Part shown: positions 59,444-64,000 of the stretch, piece by piece
Numbering within the stretch: the stretch's first letter is position 1
Layout: the number at the start of each line of letters is the position of its first letter
Translations under genes and position numbers: made by a program
Assembly (NCBI RefSeq): GCF_020622065.1
Contig: NZ_JAHRYQ010000001.1
Coordinates: 806,001-870,000, forward strand
Direction: 5' to 3'
Source: Geothrix sp.
GTDB taxonomy: Bacteria > Acidobacteriota > Holophagae > Holophagales > Holophagaceae
DNA: 64,000 nucleotides
The notes under the pieces: model-generated
What the model was told of the DNA's origin: nothing
The model's input: the letters and a program-made list of their open reading frames with translations, nothing else
The model's database searches: none

Positions 59444-60898
59444 CTACACGGCCTCGAGGACCGCCACCAGCAGCTTCCAGAAGTTGCCGACGGAGGGGAT
59501 GCTCACATGCTCGTCGGGGGTGTGCACATCCCACATGTCGGGGCCGAAGGAGACCATCTCCATGGCGGGGTATTTCTCGCCGATGAGGCCGCATTCCAGG
59601 CCGGCGTGGATGGCCTTGATGCCCATGGCCTTGCCGAAGACCTTCGTGTGGACCCCGTTCACGACCTTCACCAGCGAGGCGTTGGGCTCGGGCTTCCAGC
59701 CGGGGTAGCCGTCGCCGCGCTTCGTGGTGAAGCCTGCCAGACGGCAGATCGCCTGGACGCGATCGGCCACAGCGTACTTGGCGCTTTCCACGGAGGAGCG
59801 GTGGCTGAGGCAGACCTCCACCTGGTTTCCCTGGGTGGCGATCATGGCGAGGTTGGTGGAAGACTGCACCAGCCCGGGGATGTCGGGGCTCATGGCCACC
59901 ACGCCGTGCACCATGCCGAACAGGAAGTCGGCCACTGCATCGGCGTCATCGGCGGCGAAAGCCTGGGCGGGGGCCTCCGAGGCGGGGCTCAGGTCCAGGG
60001 CCAGGGTCGGGTCGAAGGCGCCCAGCTCGTCCTGGATCTCCTTCTGGAGCGTCGCCAGCGCGGCCTTGAGGGCGGGTTCCTTGGCGGGATCCAGGAACAC
60101 CGTGGCCGAGGCTTCGCGGGGAATGGCGTTGCGCTTGTTGCCGCCGGTGAAGGAGGCCACCTGGAGATCGAAGGCGGGTACCACCCGGAAGAGGATCTGG
60201 CCCAGGATGCGCAGCGCATTGCCGCGGCCCTGGTGGATCTCCATGCCGGAGTGGCCGCCCTTGAGGCCCAGCACCTTGATGCGGTAGGCCTTTGTGCCCG
60301 CGGCGGGAGCCACCAGCTTCATGGTCTTCGTAGCGACGGTGTCCATGCCCCCCGCACAGCCGATGGTGAGGTCGCCCTCTTCCTCGCTGTCGAGGTTGAG
60401 GAAGTACTTGCCCTTGAGGAGCCCGGGCTGAAGGTTGCCCGCGCCCGTGAGGCCCGTCTCCTCGTCGATGGTGATGAGGAACTCCAGCGGCCCGTGGGCG
60501 ATGTCCTTGGCGGCCATCACGGCCATGGCCGCGGCCACGCCGATGCCGTTGTCGGCGCCCAGCGTGGTGCCGCTGGCGCGCAGCACCTCACCGTCGCGCA
60601 CGACGCGGATCGGATCCTTCAGGAAGTCATGCTGGGTGCCCTCGTTCTTCTCGCAGACCATGTCCACATGGGCCTGGAGCACGGTGATGGGCGCCTTCTC
60701 GCGGCCCGGAGTCGCGGGCTTGCGGACGATGACATTGCCGATGGCATCCTGCTGCGCGTCCAGCCCCATGGCCTTCGCCTGGTCCAGCACCCACTTGGCC
60801 GCCGCCTGCTCCTGCTTGGACCCGCGCGGGATCTTCGACAGCTCCAGGAAGTAGGACCAGATGGCTTTCGGTTCGAGGGATTCGAGCAGCGCGTCCAC
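59444..60898 (-). CDS. pepD: Aminoacyl-histidine dipeptidase (PepD-like, M20)
   Basis: 484 residues from a GTG at 60898, which follows GGAGG by 4 nt; an ATG at 60940 would add 14 residues. The start ALLESLEPKAIWSYFLELSK fits PepD. Metal-binding residues are in LQAHVDMVCEKN (His and Asp), GTTLGADNGIGVAAAMAV (Asp), and FLITIDEETGLTGAGNL (catalytic Glu pair). The enzyme hydrolyses dipeptides in the cytoplasm. The length matches E. coli PepD (485). Confidence 0.93.
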   Translation of the reverse strand: MDALLESLEPKAIWSYFLELSKIPRGSKQEQAAAKWVLDQAKAMGLDAQQDAIGNVIVRKPATPGREKAPITVLQAHVDMVCEKNEGTQHDFLKDPIRVVRDGEVLRASGTTLGADNGIGVAAAMAVMAAKDIAHGPLEFLITIDEETGLTGAGNLQPGLLKGKYFLNLDSEEEGDLTIGCAGGMDTVATKTMKLVAPAAGTKAYRIKVLGLKGGHSGMEIHQGRGNALRILGQILFRVVPAFDLQVASFTGGNKRNAIPREASATVFLDPAKEPALKAALATLQKEIQDELGAFDPTLALDLSPASEAPAQAFAADDADAVADFLFGMVHGVVAMSPDIPGLVQSSTNLAMIATQGNQVEVCLSHRSSVESAKYAVADRVQAICRLAGFTTKRGDGYPGWKPEPNASLVKVVNGVHTKVFGKAMGIKAIHAGLECGLIGEKYPAMEMVSFGPDMWDVHTPDEHVSIPSVGNFWKLLVAVLEAV

Positions 60899-61002
60899 AA
60901 AACCTCCATGCGCCCAGCCAGGCAGCCGGGGCGGTTCCATCAACTGTACCGGCCGGGAAAGGGGCAGGGCGTGACGGGGATCACGGGTGCCGGGGGGACG
61001 CG

Positions 61003-61074
61003 ACTTCGAATCCCTCACTCCCCGCCAATGAAAAGCGCCCCGCTGGGCGGGGCGCAGATGGCGGAGAGAGAGGG
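61003..61074. repeat. Repeat copy 1: tRNA-Ser 3'-end/terminator palindrome
   Basis: The + strand reads ACTTCGAATCCCTCACTCCC and on to CCGCCA (a tRNA 3' end), then hairpin GCGCCCCGC/GCGGGGCGC, then TGGCGGAGAGAGAGGGA (the start of a second tRNA 3' end in reverse). Here the second half stops after 17 nt. The same unit lies 196 nt further on next to a real tRNA. Confidence 0.75.
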
Positions 61075-61198
61075 ATCCCCTCCGGGGCCACGGCTACGCC
61101 GCGTCCCCTCCGGCCGCACGAAAGCCTGGCACGCCGCTTCACGGCCCCGACAGCCCCCCGGGCTGCCGAGGCCTACGGCTACCTGCCAGCCTTTCAGT

Positions 61199-61283
61199 GA
61201 CTTCGAATCCCACTCTCCCCGCCAATGAAAAGCGCCCCGCTGGGCGGGGCGCAGATGGCGGAGAGAGAGGGATTCGAACCCCC
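61199..61283. repeat. Repeat copy 2: tRNA-Ser 3'-end/terminator palindrome
   Basis: The same unit as at 61003, but its right half is the intact 3' end of tRNA-Ser(CGA). TTCGAATCCCACTCTCCCCG and CCA on the left mirrors TGGCGGAGAGAGAGGGATTC on the right. The left half is a tRNA 3' end without the rest of a tRNA. Confidence 0.75.
61228..61253 (-). terminator. Terminator of tRNA-Ser(CGA)
   Basis: GCGCCCCGC-TGG-GCGGGGCGC next to AAAA on its left, giving CTTTT on the minus strand. It directly follows the tRNA 3' end. Confidence 0.75.
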
Positions 61284-61345
61284 GAACAGGTTTCCCCGTC
61301 TCCGCATTTCGAGTGCGGTGCCATCAACCACTCGGCCATCTCTCC
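61256..61345 (-). tRNA. tRNA-Ser (anticodon CGA)
   Basis: Class II tRNA on the minus strand. Acceptor GGAGAGA/TCTCTCC, discriminator G and CCA. The anticodon stem CCGCA/TGCGG holds CTCGAAA, so the anticodon is CGA. T-arm GTTCGAATC is normal. Confidence 0.94.
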
Positions 61346-61407
61346 GGAACGGTCATTCTATCAAACCGGCGGGGAGAATCCAGCCTCGGGGAGGCGCGGG
61401 CGGGGCC

Positions 61408-61806
61408 TCATCCCGGGATCTGGCCCTCGGCCACGGCCTGCCGGGCCTCCGTGAGCTGGGCCAGGGTGAGCGCGGCGAGGGCGAGCAGGAGGTCGCGGAC
61501 CGCCACATCGAGGAAGGCGCCCATGGTGAGCAGGTTCAGGGCGATGCCCACGAGCCAGGCCGCGGCCACATAGGCGCCCAGGCGGGTCCAGCGGGTGAGG
61601 ATGGCGAGGCCCACGGCCATCTCCACGAGCCCGATGGCGTGCATGAAGGTCACGGGGGAGACGGGGAGCAGGCGCAGCACCAGGGGATTCAGGTAGAGCT
61701 CCCACTTGGCGAGGAGGTTGAAGTACTTGTCCAGGCCGGCCAGGAAAGGCGCGGCGCCGAGGCCGATGCGCAGGGCCCACCAGCTTGCGTTCAGTTTGTC
61801 GTTCAT
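61408..61806 (-). CDS. DoxX-like membrane protein
   Basis: 132 residues. Four hydrophobic helices: ALRIGLGAAPFLAGLDKYF (about 11-29), PVTFMHAIGLVEMAVGLAIL, LGAYVAAAWLVGIALNLLTM and AVRDLLLALAALTLAQL. The G-L-D-K-Y-F segment and helix spacing fit DoxX-like and small quinone-associated membrane proteins. Its ATG is 31 nt after the cytochrome gene's stop on the minus strand, so the two are probably co-transcribed. The function is unknown. Confidence 0.82.
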   Translation of the reverse strand: MNDKLNASWWALRIGLGAAPFLAGLDKYFNLLAKWELYLNPLVLRLLPVSPVTFMHAIGLVEMAVGLAILTRWTRLGAYVAAAWLVGIALNLLTMGAFLDVAVRDLLLALAALTLAQLTEARQAVAEGQIPG

Positions 61807-61837
61807 GGTCAGGTTCCTTTCTTTCGGGAGCGCGGGT

Positions 61838-63064
61838 TCACAGGCTCTTCAGGTACTGGACGAGGTCGGCCTTCTGGGCGCTCGTCAGCCCGAGGCCCTT
61901 CCGGGTGTCGTAGGTCTCGACGACCGCGTCCAGCGTGGGGGCGGTGCCGTTGTGGAAGTAGGGCGCGTGCTGCCACAGCCCGGCCAGGGGGGCGGTCCGG
62001 TACTGCCTGGTGGCGCTTCGCGAGGCGTAGCTGGGCACACCGGCGGGTTCGGGCTCGCTCACCACTTCGCTGGGCAGGTGCAGCCGGACATTGGCGTCGG
62101 TCAGCGTTGGGCCCGCGTGGCAGGTGGTGCATTTCCCTGGGCCCTCGAAGACCGCCTTGCCCCGCACCGCTGCGGTGGCATCGAAGCTTCCGGCCGGCGG
62201 CCGCGGCGCGGCGAGGCTCAGCTGGTAGGCCTGGAGGGCCGGCAGCTTGGCGGACACCAGGTCGGTGGTGCCGTGCGTCACGCTCACGCCGGTGCGGGGC
62301 TCGGAGAAGCTGCCCTGGCCGCCCATCTGGGTCACGGCCACATACCGGTTCCAGTAGGCGAGGTCGCTGCCGTCGCCGGTGGCGGTGACGCTGTGCACGC
62401 CCAGCAGTCCGTAGGCGGGCGGGATCACCTGCGGCCCGTTCTGCCCGTCGAGGTTGAAGCGGGGATCGTACTTCCCCTTGCCCCAGGAGGCGTAGACGGC
62501 CTTGGCGCCCGCGGGCACCGCGGGGGAAAGGGCGATGATGGCGCCCGGGTTGAGGTCGCGGTTGGCCCAGCCATCCAGGCGCCTGCCGATGCCCGGCGCG
62601 AAGGAATCGTCCACGGTGGAGTGGCACAGCGCGCAGGTGATGCCGATCCGCGTGAGGGTGTCCTTTCCGTTGATGCTTTCCACGGTGCCCTTCACGCCCA
62701 CGACGGCGTTGAGCTTCAACAGGGCCACCGTGGTGGCCGGGTCCGTCAGGCTGATGGTCCCGCTCTGGATCCCCTGCACCACCGCCGGGGGCAGCGCCTC
62801 GGCATCCACCTTCAGGCCCACGGACAGCGCGGTCGTCGGATCCACGGCCGAGGCGATCACCTGGTGCATGCTTAGGGTGTCGGTCCAGAAGGCCTCGTCC
62901 CCGAAGGTGTCGTCGCGGAAGATGGCCTTGCCCTGGGCGACCAGGGCCGGATCCAGGGGCGGTTCGCCCGGAAGGGCCCCCACGCGATGGTTGGAATAAC
63001 AACCGGCGGCGATGAGCAGGGCCGCGACCGGGAGGGCCAGGGCGTATCTCAGGGGTAGTTTCAT
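61838..63064 (-). CDS. Diheme cytochrome c lipoprotein
   Basis: 408 residues from the ATG at 63064, which follows AAGGAGTCCACC. The leader PVAALLIAAGCYSNH is a lipobox. Two CXXCH haem sites: CALCHSTVDD (middle) and CTTCHAGPTLTD (late). The region APLAGLWQHAPYFHNGTAPT is typical of di-haem cytochrome c peroxidase/MauG relatives. It is probably an envelope electron-transfer protein or peroxidase. First gene of a two-gene unit with the DoxX-like gene, divergent from the SufR-like regulator. Confidence 0.87.
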   Translation of the reverse strand: MKLPLRYALALPVAALLIAAGCYSNHRVGALPGEPPLDPALVAQGKAIFRDDTFGDEAFWTDTLSMHQVIASAVDPTTALSVGLKVDAEALPPAVVQGIQSGTISLTDPATTVALLKLNAVVGVKGTVESINGKDTLTRIGITCALCHSTVDDSFAPGIGRRLDGWANRDLNPGAIIALSPAVPAGAKAVYASWGKGKYDPRFNLDGQNGPQVIPPAYGLLGVHSVTATGDGSDLAYWNRYVAVTQMGGQGSFSEPRTGVSVTHGTTDLVSAKLPALQAYQLSLAAPRPPAGSFDATAAVRGKAVFEGPGKCTTCHAGPTLTDANVRLHLPSEVVSEPEPAGVPSYASRSATRQYRTAPLAGLWQHAPYFHNGTAPTLDAVVETYDTRKGLGLTSAQKADLVQYLKSL

Positions 63065-63141
63065 GGTGGACTCCTTGGCCGGATGGGCACTTCTTCGGTT
63101 CACCACCTGAATCTAGGGATCCAATAAAAACAAACAAGAAT

Positions 63142-63158
63142 GTTTAAATTGTTTAAAC
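63142..63158. promoter_or_regulatory. Inverted-repeat operator candidate
   Basis: Perfect inverted repeat GTTTAAA-TTG-TTTAAAC in an AT-rich divergent promoter region (63115-63160). It lies 31 nt before the regulator's GTG and 77 nt before the cytochrome ATG, a good place for the regulator to control both. Confidence 0.6.
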
Positions 63159-63189
63159 TCTCCTCAGCCGATGCGCCTGGGAGGCGGCC

Positions 63190-63831
63190 GTGAAAAACCT
63201 GTCCGACAACCAGCGCAAGATCCTGGAGCACCTGCTCAGCCACCACGAGGGCGCCTCGCTCGATGAACTGGCGGCGCACCTGGCCCTCACGCGGACCGCG
63301 GTTCAGCAACATGTCCTGAGGTTGCTGGATTTCGGCTACCTGACCTACGCGGACACGAAAGGGTCGGTGGGCCGGCCGCGGCGACGCTACCTGATCTCGG
63401 ATGAGGGGATCGACACCTTCCCCAAGAAGTACTCCTGGCTGGCCAACGCCATCCTGGCCCAGCTGGCCTCGGACCTGGGGCCGGGCGGCGCGAGAGCCTT
63501 TATGAAGAACCTGGCCGGGGCTGTGGCGGCCTCGCTGGAAAGCCCGGTGAACCCCGCCGATCCGCCGGCGCAGCGGTTGAGGAAGGTCACCGCGCTCATG
63601 AATGACCTGGGCTACCGGGCCGTTCTGAAGCCCGGGGAGGCGCCCGGAGAGGCCGCCATCGAGGCCGTCAACTGCGTGTACCACTCCGTGGCCAAAGTGC
63701 ACCCGGAGCTCTGCCAGTTCGATGTGAGCCTGATCGAGCAGGCCTCCGGCATGAGCGTCCACCTGGAGACCTGCATCGCCAAGGGGGGCGCGGTATGCCG
63801 GTTCTGCGTCTCAAAGGAAGGCCGACGCTGA
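63190..63831 (+). CDS. SufR-like iron-sulfur-sensing transcriptional regulator
   Basis: 213 residues from a GTG with GGGAGG upstream. The N-terminal winged helix is SDNQRKILEHLLSHHEGASL, then LTRTAVQQHVLRLLDFGYLT with basic wing KGSVGRPRRRYLIS. The C-terminal domain has five Cys (INCVYH- and HPELCQFD-like segments, then LETCIAKGGAVCRFC), a set like the 4Fe-4S ligands of SufR. Its target may be the divergent cytochrome pair. A redox or iron signal is inferred. Confidence 0.85.
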   Translation: MKNLSDNQRKILEHLLSHHEGASLDELAAHLALTRTAVQQHVLRLLDFGYLTYADTKGSVGRPRRRYLISDEGIDTFPKKYSWLANAILAQLASDLGPGGARAFMKNLAGAVAASLESPVNPADPPAQRLRKVTALMNDLGYRAVLKPGEAPGEAAIEAVNCVYHSVAKVHPELCQFDVSLIEQASGMSVHLETCIAKGGAVCRFCVSKEGRR

Positions 63832-63886
63832 GGTCGGACGCTGTCGGCTGCCGCGCCCGCTAGAATCCAGCATCCGGGAGGCTGGC

Positions 63887-64000
63887 ATGAGGGTTGGGGT
63901 GGGGATGCTGGTGTTGGCGGCGGCGGTATCGATGTTCGCGCAGGAGGCGGATCTTGCGCTGACGGACGCGGCCGCGGACCGTTTCGCGGCCCTGGCGCTG
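63887..64000 (+). CDS. Exported protein, N-terminal part (possible DUF2891), cut by window edge
   Basis: Only the first 38 codons are in the window. GGGAGG precedes the ATG at 63887. Signal peptide MRVGVGMLVLAAAVSMFAQE is clear. The mature start LALTDAAADRFAALAL recalls the opening of DUF2891 proteins, but the stretch is too short for certainty. The rest lies beyond 64000. Confidence 0.5.
   Translation, partial: MRVGVGMLVLAAAVSMFAQEADLALTDAAADRFAALAL

Overview
The window looks like a high-GC acidobacterial chromosome, most likely class Holophagae (Geothrix/Holophaga-like). This is inferred from gene content: Oar-type TonB-dependent receptors with carboxypeptidase-regulatory domains, several c-type cytochromes including a pentaheme protein, two hemerythrin-like proteins, a polyphosphate:AMP phosphotransferase, and a dense layout of GC-rich genes. 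No 16S rRNA gene is present to confirm it.

Backbone, 1-38.4 kb: a two-component pair tail (response regulator and sensor kinase), two TonB-dependent receptors, miaB, an aldose-epimerase-like gene, a GH19-like hydrolase, tRNA-Leu(UAA), two small cytochromes c, a PcrA/UvrD helicase, a TIGR01777 epimerase, an FAD oxidoreductase, a TonB C-terminal-domain protein, a polyphosphate:AMP phosphotransferase, a PEP-synthase regulatory protein, an NtrB-like kinase, nadE, tRNA-Leu(CAA), bacteriohemerythrin, a large Oar-like receptor, a chemotaxis receptor, mutS2, rpsU, a Ser/Thr kinase with a receiver-like N-terminus, the overlapping psd-scpB-zinc ribbon operon, a HutD-like gene, a LivK-like binding protein, a TSUP permease, a pentaheme cytochrome and a hemerythrin-domain protein.

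Accessory region, 38.5-59.3 kb: it opens with a multiply frameshifted tyrosine recombinase remnant. From about 39.6 to 55.1 kb lies an integron gene-cassette array with 24 recognisable attC sites plus one eroded site: 20 long sites of about 124 nt, three short ones of about 65 nt and one of 109 nt. All cassette genes are on the + strand and usually start 5-30 nt after the GTTAGGC core. No integron integrase gene is visible, so the locus is a cluster of attC sites lacking an integrase (CALIN), or its integrase lies outside the window. Cassette genes are mostly small exported, lipoprotein or membrane proteins, plus two HEPN-like proteins, a trypsin-like protease, a TonB C-terminal-domain lipoprotein and a methionine aminopeptidase. 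A cassette without a convincing ORF occurs as two identical copies and one diverged copy. After the array come a broken lanthipeptide dehydratase, a small lanthipeptide-precursor-like ORF, a LytS/LytTR two-component pair, an excisionase-like HTH gene and tRNA-Ser(GGA).

Backbone resumes at 59.4 kb: pepD-like dipeptidase, a duplicated tRNA-3'-end/terminator palindrome beside tRNA-Ser(CGA), a DoxX-like membrane protein and a cytochrome c lipoprotein divergent from a SufR-like regulator, with a perfect inverted repeat between them, then the start of a possible DUF2891 gene cut by the window edge.
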